64,000 nucleotides of DNA from Euglena gracilis (GCA_039621445.1 CP154956.1:35251437-35315436); one strand, 5' to 3'; positions 20,736 to 32,870 are shown, counted from the stretch's first letter. Notes: generated by a model from the letters alone, not told the origin. Translations and numbers: made by a program.

Positions 20736-23560
20736 GTAGGATCGGCCCGCCCCCTTTTTAAGCCCACCCCTTTGGACTCTGTCATTTCGGCCAAAAAAAA
20801 ATGTCAATTTTAAAATTTCTCGAAAATGAAGCCAAATCAAAGGAAATGTCCGGAGACCTAAATTGAAGCCCTTGGAACGCCCTATCTACCGGTATTTTGA
20901 TTTCCCCGCAACTCCCCGCCTAGCCCGAGATACGGCGGGTTTTTTTTCCGGCCATTTTGGGACATTTTGTACACTTTTTCCACTGTCAGACAGAGTCATT
21001 TTCATCAGGACAAAAAAGGAGGAAAAAAATGAAAAAAAATCGAAATTTTTTTGTGCCCAAAACCATGTTTTTCTTGGCCTCCCGGACCCGGAAAACCTCT
21101 TTTTGAGCCGAAAATGAGCGTTTTTCGACTCGCCAGCGCCCCGTTTTGGGCCGCCAACCCATTGACTTTGGGTCAAAACCGGGTCAAAAATGTCAAAAGC
21201 CTGAAACCATTGACTTTGGGTTAACTGGGTCAAAAAAAACCCCAAAGAATCCAAAGAGCGGGGTTCTTAAAATATCTCCAAAATGAAGCCAAATCAAAGG
21301 AAATGTCCGGGGACTTAAATTGAAGCCCTTGGAACGCCCTATCTACTGGTATTTTGATTTCCCTGCAACTCCCCGCCTAGCCCGAGATACGGCTTTTTTT
21401 TTTTGACCAAAAACCACGCTTTTTGGCCTCCCGGACCCGGAAAAAGTGTTTTGGAGCTGAAAATGAGCGTTTTTCGACCCGCCAGCGTCCCGTTTTGGGC
21501 CTGAAACCCATTGACTTTGGGTCAAACCCAGGTCAAAAACAGTCAAAAAATTCTAATTTTTTTGCCCAAAACCATGTTTTTTGGCCTCCCGGACCCGGAA
21601 AACCTGCTTTTGAGCCAAAAATGAGTGTTTTTTAACCCCCTGGCCGTTTCAGGCACAAAACCCTTGCATTTCAGTCAAAAGAGCTCCATGGAGTGGGCCA
21701 TTTTATATGGGGGGTTAATGAAGGGGGGGTGGTGCGCGCTTATTAAGAGCTCAGCACTATTCCAAACCTGGTTACCCCGGCCATGAGCCAATAAGGCCGA
21801 CCCCCCCCCCCCCAATTGAATAATGGACCGTCCAACGGGACCCCCAATAGCCAATGGGGGGGGGGGGGGGCAATTGGGGGGGAATGAGGGAAAAATTACT
21901 GTAAAATCACTGAAAGTTTACCTGTAAATTGAAGGTGTGTAATAAATTATGTGATATTTGCAATGCTAGACTTTTCAGACTCCATTACGTACAAGTCCCA
22001 TTAAGAGCACTATTCAAAACCTGGTTAGGGGGGGTCGCTGAGCGAAGCTCACCACCGGGGAAAAGGGGGGGTCGGACCCCCCCTCCCTGCCCTCCCCCCC
22101 CCAGGCTTCTTTTTAAGACCCCGGGGGGGGGGGTCCCCCCACCCACCCAGGGTGGCGCGGGACCCCCACGGGGGGGGGGGGGGGGGGCCCCCCCCCAAAA
22201 CGGGGCCGTTAAAGGCAATTTTCAAAAATTTTCGGCGCTTCGCGCCGAAAAGGTATACCCAGCGCCTCTGGCGCGGGACCCCCCGCCCCGGGGGGGGGGG
22301 GGTCAGGTGACTTAAAAAGAAGCCTGCTCCCCCCCCCTGGTCGGGGCCACCTCGGGAACCAGCTTATCACCATGATGTATTTTTTTTCCTGTTGCGAGCG
22401 ACTGGATTTCTAGTTTCTGAATCACCTCCATTTCACCCCCAACTTCCTGCCAGGCCCGAGTTATTCACGCGCGAAGGGGTCCAAACTGGGCAGGATTGGC
22501 CCTCCCCCCCTCTTCCGACTCTGCCATTTTGCCGGGGTCCAAAAATCGGTCAAAAAAAGATTTTTCGAAAATATCTTGAGAAAACGTACATTATCTCCGG
22601 AAATGTCGTTCTGATGAAATGCACCTCTGGAGGCCCTCTATCACCCCCCCCCCCCCGTTCGCCGCTTTGGCCGCCGACATGCCTGGCCTGTGTTCCGGCG
22701 CGCTTTTGCGGCCCAAAACAGCCACTTTGGGGCGTTTTTCGGGCTGCTTTTTTTGGGTAAAAAAGATTTTACAAAATATCTCGACAAACAAAATCAAAGA
22801 AAATGTCCGGAAAGCAAAAATGAAGCCCTTGGAATGCCCTATCCAACCATGGGTTACTCCCCCCCCAACTTTTTGTGAATTTTGATTTGCCCGCAACTCC
22901 CCGCCAAGCCCGAAATATGGCCGATTTACGGCCCAAAACAGCGTGGCAGGCTTGTGCCTTAGCCGTTTTCGGCGCTGTTTTGGGTCAAAAAATCAATTTT
23001 TCAAAAAAAATTCTCAAAAATGGTGGGGAATCAAAGGAAGTGTCCGGAGACCTAATTTGAAGCCCTGAAAATGCCTTATCTAACCGTATTTTGGGTTCCC
23101 CGCAACTCCCCGCGTAGCCCGAGATATGGCCGTTTTTTTTCGGCCAATTTTGGCCATTTTGTACAATTTTGGCCTGTTTTGACTTGGCCGTTTTTGGGCA
23201 TTTTGGTAAAAAAAATCGAAAAAAAGCAAAAAAAAACTTGGCCCACGAACCCCATTCACTTAGGGTCAAAACGGGTCAAAAAAGTCGAAAAAATCGAAAA
23301 ATTTTGTTTGCCCGAAACGATGTTTTTTGGCCTCCCGGACCCGGAAACCCTGTTTTTGAGCCGAAAATGAGCATTTTTCGACACGCCAGCGCCCCATTTT
23401 GGGCCCAAAACGGGTATGAGGTGTATGGGGGGTTAACATTTCAATAATTAATGTAAAAAAAAACTGAAAGTTACCGTGAATTGCAAGTGTGCAATTTGTA
23501 AAAATATTGCGTGAAATTTGCAATGCTAGTCTTTTCGGCCTTCCATTACCTGCAAGTCCG
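20560..23560. repeat. Repeat family in successive diverged copies
   Basis: A module with the blocks AAATGTCCGGAGACCTAAAT, GAAGCCCTTGGAACGCCC and CCCCGCAACTCCCCGC recurs at about 20840, 21300, 22800 and 23040. A second module (CCTCCCGGACCCGGAAAA, GAGCCGAAAATGAGC) recurs at about 21080, 21430, 21585 and 23330. No coding sequence. A remnant of the first module appears near 56.98-57.06 kb. Confidence 0.75.
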
Positions 23561-25140
23561 CTGAAGACCTCAGCACTATTCAGGGCCTGGTTAAAATTAC
23601 TGTAAAATCACTGAAAGTTGCCGTAAATTGCAGGTGTGCAATTTGTAAATTATAAATTACGCGAAATTTGCAATATTGGTCTTTTTGGCCTTCCATCATG
23701 TGCATGTCCCTTTAAACCTCCAAAAGACCCCCATGGGGCACTGGGCTGTGATGCTCTGCTGACACCCCCTCCCCGGATGACCTTCCCCCAAAAGAAGCTT
23801 TTCTGGAAAAGCATCTTTTAGCTTTCATTTCACAGGTGCCTTGTGACAAATTGATAAGCGTCGTTGTCAACATACAAATGGGAAGAGGGAAGGTAAAAAA
23901 AAACAGAGGACATGCTTTGTGGTATTTTGCAGGATTTCTTCAAAATTTGCAGAATTTTGCAAAACTTTGCAAAAAAATTGTTTCTGAAAGATGGTGCATG
24001 TGCCTCGGTCAAACACAACTTTCTTTGGCATTGTCGTTCATTTTGGGCCACTTTTGGCTTGATTGTTAGCAAATGATTTCTTGCAAGAGTTTGCAACAAG
24101 GCGGGCCACGAGGAGATGCTTAAAAAAAATGGGGAACCCAAAAAAGGACTGGATAAGGTAGAAAAACAAGATAACGGTATTCCAAAAGCAGCCCAAAACG
24201 GCCCAAATGGCCAATAATGTCCCAATAATGGTAGAAAATGGGTGGAAACTGGTCAAAATGGACAAAAACGCAGGAGCCAAATTTCACCGGCTCGCAGTTT
24301 GTCCCAATTGGGGTTTTTTTTTAAGACCGGGGGGAGGGGGAGGGTCCCAGGGGACCCACTTACTTGTCCCCGAAAATGGCCAAAAATCGCGAAAAATGCC
24401 AAAAATAGCACCCTTTTCAAAAATTTTTGGTGCCTTCGGCCTTGCCTCTTGTCCATGTTTGTTCTCCCATTGAGGGAAATTAATCCTTGATAAAAAAGAG
24501 TTTGTTTGTTTGTTTGAAAGTTTGGTTTCGGGGGGAATCGGGTCAAAATGCGGATTTTTGTGGATTTTTGTGTTTTTTTTCCTGGCAATATTCCAATTTT
24601 TGCTGGGAGAATTTTTTTCAATTTGAAAAAAAGCATTTTTGTCAAAATCGAAAAACGCAACAAGCCGTGTTTGGTTCCCCCCCCTCTTGCTGAAATAAGA
24701 AACAAACAAATGTGCAAAAAGCATGAATTTGCACAACATCCACCCCCGGTGTGCAGCTTCATTCAACATCATTCATCTCATTCATTCTGCATCATTCAGA
24801 ATTAAAAAGATCGTCAAAAAATGTTTTTTGACGTAGAAAAAACTCGGCAAAAATCAAATTAAAATTGCAAGGCAAAATATCTAACTTGTATCACTCCGCA
24901 ACTTGTAGCAGAGCAATAATTGCTCATTTGTCCAAATTTGTGTCTCCCTGCGCAACGCTCTATGTTGCCAAATTCACAAAACTTTCTTTGTGTTCCTGTC
25001 TTCATGTGCTCAGCCTCTTTGAATTTGTGTGCTGTTGCACACGATGAACGTTGGGTTGGGGAGGAAATGCGAAAAAACTGGATTTTCATCACATCAAACC
25101 ATGAAGGGAAAATACTTAAAAACTTTTTACTACCCCCCCC
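23560..25140. other. No secure gene
   Basis: AT-rich, with TTTTGGCC-type runs. A minus-strand open stretch at 24880-25040 (contains FKEAEHMKTGTQRKF) could be an exon but its boundaries are unclear. Confidence 0.35.
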
Positions 25141-25149
25141 CTATGTCCA

Positions 25150-25535
25150 ATGACCGGTAACCTCTGTCCTCTGACCGGGGGGGTGGTCGTTGGACATAGG
25201 GTAGTGACCAAAAAGGTGTCCTCTGACCGGGGGGGGTGGTCGTTGGACATGGGGTCAAAAGAAAGTTGGTGGGTACCCGGGTCCCTACCCCTACCCACCC
25301 AAAAATGCAAAAATTTTCCCTTCGGGCGCTTCGCGCCGAAAATTTTGGGCAATTTGGACAAATTTTTGTCCAAAAAGTGTCAAAAATGGAAGTTTGGCCA
25401 AATTTTTGGCCAATTTTTGGGCAAAATTTTTCGTCCCGGCGCTTCACATTGGGACCAAAAATTTGGTCAAACCTCCCAAAAGGTGTCCTCTGACCGGGGG
25501 GGTGGTCATTGGACATATGGGGGTCGTTGGACATA
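25150..25535. repeat. GTCCTCTGACCGGGGG repeats
   Basis: Four copies of a unit running from TGTCCTCTGACCGG, through a G run, to GTGGTCGTTGGACAT, at about 25164, 25217, 25482 and (partial) 25515. Confidence 0.8.
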
Positions 25536-25832
25536 GGGGGGGGGGTACTTTTTTTTCTTCATAATTCAACCATTTCCAATGCGTAATTGCAAAAGCACCT
25601 TGCACTCCCAAAATCAGACATGTCTGGTCAACGCAGGATGAAAATTGTGGTACCTTGAGCCATCCTTTGGCCGGCAAACAAAAGCCCACAGAGGAAGACG
25701 CTTATTTGAAAAGTGACAAAGGGCTTATGGGGTTCGCGCCTGCACAAAGTGACCCCCCACAGAGTGCTTAGAACTGTTTCCGTCCCATAACGCCTGACAG
25801 CGAAACGGCCTCCTGGACAACCCGCGCCACAC

Positions 25833-25882
25833 TTGGCCAGCCCCTCTCCGGGGTACATCGCCTCAATCACCCCACGGAAGGC
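25833..25882 (-). CDS. Weak candidate exon
   Basis: Minus-strand frame with AFRGVIEAMYPGEG after an AGAAGCAG acceptor. The donor (AA|GTGTGG) is poor. Placed just after the second membrane segment in gene order, where a cytosolic linker would be expected. Confidence 0.3.
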
Positions 25883-25939
25883 CTGCTTCTCCCACTCAAG
25901 CCCCAACCCCTCGGCTCCAGATCACTTCCACTCCCATAC

Positions 25940-26004
25940 CTCTCTGGGCTTCGATCCCCCCCTCCCCAGCAGCTTGGCTCCATTCAAGGGATTGGCTTGG
26001 CCTT
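25940..26004 (-). CDS. Candidate 65-bp exon, cytosolic linker
   Basis: Acceptor CCGCACAG (26005) and donor GAG|GTATGG (25939). The open frame contains GQANPLNGAKLLGRGGSKP. Follows the membrane segment exon at 26.2-26.3 kb. Confidence 0.45.
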
Positions 26005-26184
26005 CTGTGCGGGGGGGGGGGGGGGGCTATAATACCACCCACCCCAAAACGGGACCCCCGTGGGGGGGTCGAATGACCCCCCCCCGCCTGCCCATTGCAT
26101 CCATCGGGGGGGGGGGGGGGGGGCAGACTTCCTCAAACAGCCCGGGGGGCAAGGTGGGCAGACAGCCAGGCATTGTGGGAGTTC

Positions 26185-26326
26185 GGATCAGTTGGGGTTT
26201 GGCCCCGCTCGATGGCCTGCTTGCCCTCCTCCCACGCCCGGTCCATGGACCGCAGCAGGACGTTGGCCAGCAGCAGCACCGCCATGCTGACGATGACCGC
26301 CGAGACGGGGGCGGGGGAGGCAGGGC
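26185..26326 (-). CDS. Receptor exon with second membrane segment
   Basis: The minus-strand frame gives VSAVIVSMAVLLLANVLL, a single membrane-spanning helix, followed by RSMDRAWEEGKQAIERG, which looks like the charged cytosolic side. It lies downstream of the sensor modules, matching a topology of N-terminal helix, extracellular sensor, helix, cytosol. Both boundaries are approximate: the 3' end may use a GC donor (AGG|GCAAGC) and the 5' boundary is unclear in a C-rich tract. Confidence 0.6.
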
Positions 26327-26572
26327 GACCGTGCCCCCCCCCACCGCTTGTTCCCCAAATGGATGACCACAGACGCAAAATATCCGGGCATCCAATGTAC
26401 GTGAACCGCTTCTGTGTGGCCGGAAATCGAGTCCTTGGTGTGGAATGGGAGGTTTGGTCAGGTCCCCAGAGCCTGGCGGTGCTGTGGCCTTTGCAGGCCT
26501 GGTGCAGAGGCTCCACTCCCCACTGCACCTTCCGGTTGAAGGTGGGCAGCTGCCGAGACTCACCCCCCAAAA

Positions 26573-26638
26573 AATGCAAAATGCGGGGCTCGCGTACGGA
26601 CGCCAACCTCCGTGGAAAATGTCATGCCTGAGAACCAG
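26573..26638 (-). CDS. Candidate exon
   Basis: Acceptor CTGGTTCTCAG and canonical donor GTGAGTCTC bound a short minus-strand frame containing MTFSTEVGVRTRAPHF. Lies between the last sensor module and the membrane segment. Confidence 0.35.
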
Positions 26639-26885
26639 TCAGGGTCCCACGCAGAAAAACTCCAGGGTCCGCTGGATGATCCAAACCCAGCTCCACCCAG
26701 GCAGAGGCACCGCACAGAATGCCGGTCAAGCGGAAGCTGTCGGACTGGGCCTCGGACTTATCGATTGCCTTCGACAGTGGCGCTTGGGTGCGGGTTGGAG
26801 GAAAGCACCCGTTGAGATGCAGGGTGTGCATACGGGTAGGAGGACCAGAAATGGTCCTCGCAACAGTGGATTCATTGCATGACAG

Positions 26886-26980
26886 AAGCACATGCCTGCC
26901 GCGCTCTGTGCCGGGCCAGAATCGGTCACATTGATTGTGCCCCTGTTCCGGCACCGGGGGAGATGTGCGTTATCTTTGGC
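26886..26980 (-). CDS. Candidate exon
   Basis: Good acceptor CAATTTCCCAG (26981). Open minus-strand frame containing NRGTINVTDSGPAQSAAG. The donor end is not resolved. An additional open stretch at about 26725-26790 (contains LSKAIDKSEAQSD) may be the next exon. Confidence 0.35.
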
Positions 26981-27041
26981 TGGGAAATTGAGACCAAACG
27001 CAGCATGCAAAAGTTCAAGTTCTTATGCTTCTGCGGCCCAC

Positions 27042-27230
27042 CGGAATATGAAGCGGCCAGTCGGGCTTCATCGCGATGCCAAGGTCCAGGTTTGGGAGGT
27101 ACGTGAAGGCGGCATACACGTCCACCCAGCGGTAGTCCACTGTGGCGATCCAGCCCGTCTCGTGGTTGACGGCGTGGAGGATGGCGTTGCTCGGACCCAT
27201 GGCTGAGTAGGTGGGTAACTCTCCCCCCGC
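27042..27230 (-). CDS. Receptor exon: end of a dCache-like module
   Basis: Acceptor GTACAGCAG (27231) and donor CCG|GTGGGC (27041). The frame contains AILHAVNHETGWIATVDYR, then VDVYAAFTYLPNLDLGIAMK. This matches the closing part of bacterial-type double Cache sensors, in which a DYR motif is followed by a 'V.AAY..LP..GLG...K.D' pattern. Same gene and orientation as the exon at 27448-27549. Confidence 0.65.
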
Positions 27231-27341
27231 CTGCTGTACCATATGGGGGCACCCCCAGACATCAGGTAGGTTATTGTGAGGTTTTATGCGAGGCACTGCT
27301 TTGGTGCGGATTTCTTGCAATCATGGACCCTGGCAACCTCA

Positions 27342-27344
<3 letters not shown>

Positions 27345-27421
<77 letters not shown>
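27345..27421. repeat. (CA)n microsatellite in an intron
   Basis: About 38 CA units lying inside the inferred intron between the exons at 27448-27549 and 27042-27230. Confidence 0.95.
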
Positions 27422-27427
<6 letters not shown>

Positions 27428-27447
27428 AGGCAGGCGGACCGAGGCAC

Positions 27448-27549
27448 CTTGGAGGCAACAACCATCTCAGCCCTGGCCGGTCCAGTGCACACCTGGTTGG
27501 GGCATTGGGAGGCCAACTTCCGGTTGCCAAAACGGATGGCACAGGTGTC
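27448..27549 (-). CDS. Receptor exon: dCache-like module, middle
   Basis: Acceptor CTCCAACAG (27550) and donor CAAG|GTGCC (27447). The frame contains TGPARAEMVVASK, resembling the 'TGE.GEV.L' strand of dCache sensors. Followed after a microsatellite-bearing intron by the module's closing exon. Confidence 0.5.
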
Positions 27550-27912
27550 CTGTTGGAGCGACTGGAGGGAGTAGGGGGTCATACCCATGCGTTCACAACA
27601 GTTCACAAAAGTTCATGCATACCCCATGCATTCGCAACAGCATGAAGACAGCTGCTGTCATGGGTTTGCCTTCGTGGCCTTTTTGGGAAACGCGCATTGA
27701 TTCCCTCCCAAGCTGAAGTTCAGCCGACAACCTGTTGTGTGGCTTATTGTTCTGTTGATACTTGTTACCCATTTTTTGATGACCTGTCTGAGGACAGTTT
27801 CGGGGAAATGTAATGATTTTATTTATTTTTGTTAACTTCACACCCTGCCTTAAGAATCCGGTGGCCAAGGGGGCAGCCGGCCGACGTCGTTCCGGTTTTG
27901 GGCGACCGCCAC

Positions 27913-28038
27913 GCCCGCCTTCTTCCGCCCGATCACGACTTCTGTCGAGGACGAGGCGTAGCGAACGAAGGTCTGGTACGTGGCGATGGTTATCGCCATG
28001 TCCGTCCCCTCCGATGGGGCCTGGGCCACAGTCTTGGC
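27913..28038 (-). CDS. Receptor exon: dCache-like module, start
   Basis: The frame contains MAITIATYQTFVRYASSSTE and VVIGRKKAG. The 'YQ.FV....STEVVIGR' arrangement corresponds to the first part of a Cache module. The acceptor is placed at AAGTAG (28039), because an in-frame TAG precludes an earlier start. The donor is uncertain. Confidence 0.5.
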
Positions 28039-28512
28039 CTACTTGGCTGAGGTGGGGGGGAGGGCTTTCACTACTCATGTGTGGGCTGACTTGAAAGGTT
28101 CTCTGGCGCCAACCGAAAATCCTTCCGGCGGTAATCCCTATGGGATTTTTGCGACTCTGTGTGGTGATAATTGTGCATAAACTGGGAAGCTTCGCAATAT
28201 TTTTCTTGTTGAGAATATTGAATGATTGAAACACCCAAGAATTTCTCTGGGGTTACATCAATTTCACCAAATTTTGGGCATTCCATTCTGACCCTCCCCT
28301 GAAACTGTCACCGGACAGGTGAGCCAGTGCTGGGACCCTGACAACCCCCTTGCCTGACAAGTCAGACGGAACCTTAAACTGTGACGGTTCCTTGTGCTCT
28401 CCTGGGGGTGGTTCTGTCTTTTGAGCCGGATAAAAAGCCACACACCCAAGAAAAACGAAAAATTGACTTTGATTTTGATTGATTGATTGATTGAATTGCC
28501 CGCGGTGGAAAC

Positions 28513-28702
28513 GGGGGCCCGGGGCATGATCTGGGAGTCCCGGATGGTGATGGCGACGGCGGCCTTCATGGCGGGCACGCAGAAGTACCCGGCGATGACC
28601 ATCTGGGAGCCGTAGTCCAGGGCGTGGTCTGTGCCGGAGACGCAGTCGGTCAGCGCCCGCTGAAGGTACGTGGAGGTGCCGGGCAGCGTTCGGGCCCCAG
28701 GG
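28513..28702 (-). CDS. Receptor exon: end of a dCache-like module
   Basis: Strong acceptor CTCCCTCCGTGCAG (28703). The frame contains LQRALTDCVSGTDHALDYG, then MVIAGYFCVPAMKAAVAITI and RDSQIM, the same closing pattern as the exon at 27.1 kb. High GC at third codon positions. Donor about CCC|GTTTCC. Confidence 0.65.
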
Positions 28703-28709
28703 CTGCACG

Positions 28710-30780
28710 GAGGGAGGGAGGGGGAAGGGAGTGGTAGAATGGGGGTCGGGGGCTGGGAGGGGCCTCCGGGCAACGCCGCCGGGGGGGGGGGGGATTAGTG
28801 CAACGAAGGGGGGATTCCATAAGTATCTGGGGGCTGAGGCGTTGTGAGGATGACTTCCCCTAGGAACGTTTTCGCCCCCGGGGGGTCCAGCTCAGAGGCT
28901 GGTAAATTCGGGCTGGCTGGGAAAAGGCTGCTGACTGACCCACCCCCCATAGGGGTAGTTGGGTTGGAACTGGGGTCGAGCCAGGTTACAAAAAAATTGA
29001 GACTCCAAAAAATATGCAAAAAAGATTTCTTTTACCTGCACCTGACCTCCCCCCCCTGTTCGATGACCACTTGACGCCCCATTTATAAACCTCCCTTCCC
29101 GGGGCTTCTAGGATAACGTTTGGTTGGTCGGCCGATGGGGGGGTCATGGGGGGGATCTGAGTCAAGGAATTGTTGATGAAAATCCAAACCCCCCAAATGA
29201 CCCCAAAACCCGTTCAATTTGACAATTTTTGGCGAAAATTGGAAAAAAAATGACATTTTTGATCATGGTCGGTCACATGAAAATTGAAAAAAAATCAGTT
29301 TTTGTTTGTTTGGCGGCAGAAAAAAATCGTCCCTGGCGTCCTTCGTTTTTCTTCCCCGGGTTATAAGTCAAAGTTTGGTTGGTCGGTCCGAGGGGGGGGG
29401 GTGTAAGTTTGGGGGGGTCGTAAAACCCCCAAACATTTTTTGCCATGGGACCAACCTGCCCCCCCCCTGGGGGGGGGGTGTAAGTTTGGGGGGGTCGTAA
29501 AACCCCCAAACATTTTTTGCCATGGGACCAACCTGCCCCCCCCCTCGTCTAACGACCACCATCCCTGATCGGAGACCAACATTGGCTGTTTTAGCGACCC
29601 CCCCCCCAATTACTTAGAATAAGGCCGAAGCCCCCAAGTCGGTGACCATTTAGCCCGCCCCCCCCCCCCCAAAGGCCGAAGTCCACCCCGGGGGGGGATA
29701 CTATTTGGCAACATTTTTTGTATTTTGGGATGCCAAACGTTGACCGCAAAATGTGTTGTATCTAATTGAAAAGCATCAAAATCCATGGTAGGTGCAATTT
29801 TGGTCTCAGAAATGTGCAATTTTGTATTTTCCCTTCCATTTGCGAACATGGTAGAAATCACATGAAATTTGCACAAAAATATGGTTCAAGCAGTAGGGAA
29901 ACTCATTTTTTTCTGTGGCGGTCAGTGAAGGAATGTAGGGGGGATTATTGGGCGGCCGAAGTTGGGTTCGCTGGTTTTTTTTTCCATTTTTGGCATTTTG
30001 ACAATTTTGGCCATTTTTTTTTGGCCAACGGATTGAACCAAAATCGAACAACAAATGATCGCATCTGACTGGGGGGGGGGGTCGGGTGAAAACACATCAG
30101 GCAGCACCAAGGACAGCCTGGGACATGGCGCGGGCGGCCCTGCCCCACAGGTGCTGCCGCACGCCGACTTGTACCGGAAAGTGGTCCAGTACTTCATTCC
30201 GCAGGCACCGCGCCGCCCACACAACCGCGCACCCCAGACAGCAGCATCTCTTTAAACGAAGCCCAGACAGGCTGCCAGTCACCGCAATTTAAAGGCGGGT
30301 CCAACTCACTGCCCTGGGGGGAGGGGGGGTCCAGCTCAGAGGCCGTAAAATTGGCTGGCTGGAAAAAGGCTGCAAAAGATCTGTCACTGCCGCCCACCCA
30401 CCCCTTCAGGTGGCTGGACAGGAATGGAAATTCACTTCAGGGGGCAGGGAGGTCCAGGCCCCCCAGGAAGTGGGGACCAGAAATTTGGGCTGGCTAGCTA
30501 ACACATGGGGGTGGGGGGTTGAGTCGAACAACACGAAAACATCGAAATTTGGGGAATGTAAGCAAAAAAGAAGCATGGCTTTTTCGCCTCCCCACATCAT
30601 TTGTCTATCATCAGCATGAGCCATCTTTTGGTTTGATGTCTATTGCAGGGCGTCGCTTAAGCGGCTGACAGCTTAAGCAGGAACATATGGTTTTACAGAC
30701 CATGTGGGACTGTGTGACCTGGCTGAGCCACAGCCCCCCCCCCCCCCGGCCCTAATTTGTATCCCAGACAAGGATTTCAG
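28710..30780. other. Inferred long intron, repeat-filled
   Basis: Includes a tandem duplication of a 73-base unit (29389-29462 and 29463-29540, GTGTAAGTTTGGGGG ... CATTTTTTGCCATGGG) and GTCCAGCTCAGAGGC sequences at 28888 and 30330 related to the interior of the introner-like family. No exon supported. Confidence 0.5.
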
Positions 30781-30790
30781 GCAAGGCAAC

Positions 30791-30983
30791 GCCGTGGGGG
30801 TTGGTGGACACGTTGGCCCCCGCCTTGGGGGTGGTCACCAACTGCAGTTCCTCCGTCCCGGCCAGCTTGGAGTTGACGTCGTTGAGGGAGTTGCCCAGGC
30901 TGAGGTAGAGGGCGGGCGCAGGGGTGGGGCCACCCATCAATTGGGCGAACGCTGAACGCCGAACGCGGAGAATCGTGAGTGGC
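30791..30983 (-). CDS. Receptor exon: dCache-like module, start
   Basis: Acceptor CTTTTTTTCAG (30984). The frame contains QLMGGPTPAPALYLSLGNSL, then NDVNSKLAGTEELQLVTTP and KAGANVSTNPHG, with a glycosylation sequon. The donor near GGC|GTTGCC is approximate. Confidence 0.6.
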
Positions 30984-31329
30984 CTGAAAAAAAGCGAGCA
31001 CCTGAGGTGGGGCCGACCTTGGTGACCTTGGTTGACTTTTTGGTATTTGTTCACTGGACGACCACCACCAAAAATTTCACAAGTAAGTTGCCCTGAGGTC
31101 TGAATCGTGGTTTTTGTGAGGTATTTGCAGGGTTTTCGGGGTTGAACTGGCGTTTGAGACGCCGGGTTCAGGACAGAACCGGCGTCCCCCCCCCACGGGT
31201 TTTCCAGGCGCCGGTTCTGTCCTAAAGCCCAACTGAATCCGCTGGAAATCAAGCTGGCTGTCAGGCGGCACGGGACAAGGGACCCTGGGAGGGAAGGCAG
31301 GCAGGGTGTCAGCCGGGGGCTGCGGCAAC

Positions 31330-31456
31330 CCCCTGGTCGTCCAGGAACTCCTCCTGGGCGATCTTGAACTCGAGGCCCAGCCCGGAGTTGGGCAGGGGCC
31401 GGTAGGCGATGAGAACGGCCTCCCCGTTGAGGTCCGCGGTGGTGCCTTGCCAGGTG
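31330..31456 (-). CDS. Receptor exon: end of a dCache-like module
   Basis: Acceptor GGTACCAACAG (31457) and donor AGGGG|GTTGCC (31329). The frame contains STWQGTTADLNGEAVLIAYR, then PLPNSGLGLEFKIAQEEFL, the clearest copy of the closing 'V..AYRPLP.SGLGL..KI...E' pattern. Confidence 0.7.
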
Positions 31457-31529
31457 CTGTTGGTACCGGGGGGCAGCAGGTGGGGTATCCCAGTGCAAAG
31501 GCGAGCGACTGCCAGATTGCATTTTAAAT

Positions 31530-31532
31530 TAA

Positions 31533-31569
<37 letters not shown>

Positions 31570-31700
31570 ATTAAATTAAATATATATTATATATTATATA
31601 TATGGAGCACACATAGAATAAGATATGAGATATACATAGATATGTAGAATAAAGTACAGCATGAACATACACGTGGAAAATACAAAGGATAAAAACATAA
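31530..31700. repeat. AT-rich palindromic stretch
   Basis: (TA)n at 31541-31566, with TTAATTAAATTAAATATATA sequence around it, inside an intron. Forms several possible hairpins. Confidence 0.8.
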
Positions 31701-31913
31701 AGTGTTTAAAAAAAAGTTATTTGTTATTGCCGCCCAAGGAAATAATCCCCTATTCGTTGTCTCCATGAAACGGTGCTATCCGCCTTATCCTTTCAGCTTC
31801 CATAAGGCCCATGGACGTTTCTCTGCCTCGCCAATAGAAGCTGTCTGTCCCCATCGCACACGTTGGCCTATCCTCACCAGCACACAGTCTTGCAATGAGA
31901 GGCCATTCCCCAC

Positions 31914-32083
31914 CCACTGAGCAAGCGCCAGGTAGGTGTTGTCCAGGTTGGCGCTCTTCACACAGGTTGCGTTGCAGAAGCGGAGGGTGGTGAGATTCTG
32001 CGTGGTGCCAGCAAGTTTGGAGGACAGGACGATCTCTTGCGAGTTGACGCGGACGTCGGCACTGGTGCTGTTGGATTCGGCTC
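31914..32083 (-). CDS. Receptor exon: dCache-like module, middle
   Basis: The minus-strand frame contains SADVRVNSQEIVLSSKLAG, then TTQNLTTLRFCNATC and LDNTYLALAQ. The 'EIVL....LTTLRF' order matches the strand pair in dCache modules; in sequence order it is followed by the closing exon at 31.4 kb. The acceptor is GTCCAG (32084) or a later CAACAG; the donor is TGG|GTGGGG (31913). Confidence 0.65.
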
Positions 32084-32702
32084 CTGGACGGCGTTGGGAA
32101 AGCCTGAATTTGATGGACCCAGGGGGCTCAGAGTTCCTGTGGTGCTTGGGCACTCCCCCACGAAAGGGTGGCTCGTGCCTGCCTGGTAATGGGCAGAAAT
32201 CTGCCCAACGAGAGGCTTTTCAGGCCATCAAGCACCTTTGACGCCAGAACACCTTAGCCAAGTGCGCAAATACGTTGGGGGGGGGGGGTGAGATGTGCCA
32301 CATGAGAAGGGATTTGCTCGCCAAAACAGCACAAGCGATTTTGCTATTTTAGGCCCTGGAACTGAAGCGATAAATATGTGTGAAGGTGGTGTACCAAAGT
32401 TGTAGAGGGGGTCAGCATCAGCCTGTGGAGGGCACGCGTACCCTCCACAGGACCCCCCCCTACAGGCTAATGCCCGGGCCCACCCAGGGGGGGGGGTCAG
32501 ATCTCGGTGCCTTGGAGTGCCTGCCCAGGCAGGCATCCCTTGGGGGGGGGGGGGGGTCAGCCATGGGTCAGCTATGAAAAAAAATATTGGCCGGGTTGGA
32601 AAAGGGTTCTCTCTAACACAAACTCTGCAACGGACTGCCGAATGTCGAGTGGTAAAGCGATCTGGACTCTGGTGTGTGCAAGGGGAAGGGGGCACCCACA
32701 AC

Positions 32703-32836
32703 GCTGTCCGGGGCGGTGGCCAGCTTTGCGTTGATGACGTCCACCACCGCCTTCACGGGCTGCTGGAAGTCCGTTCGCAGGGTGGCCTGCCAGATGTGGT
32801 ACGCCTCCGCCAGGACGCGGGCGAGGCGGGCCAGTC
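32703..32836 (-). CDS. Receptor exon: linker helices between modules
   Basis: Acceptor ATCGGTGCAG (32837) and donor AGC|GTTGTG (32702). The frame contains LARLARVLAEAYHIWQATL, then RTDFQQPVKAVVDVINAKLA. Its end resembles the NDVNSKLAG segment of the exon at 30.9 kb, consistent with a repeated inter-module helix. Confidence 0.6.
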
Positions 32837-32870
32837 CTGCACCGATGGGGGGGGGGGGTGATGAAGCACT

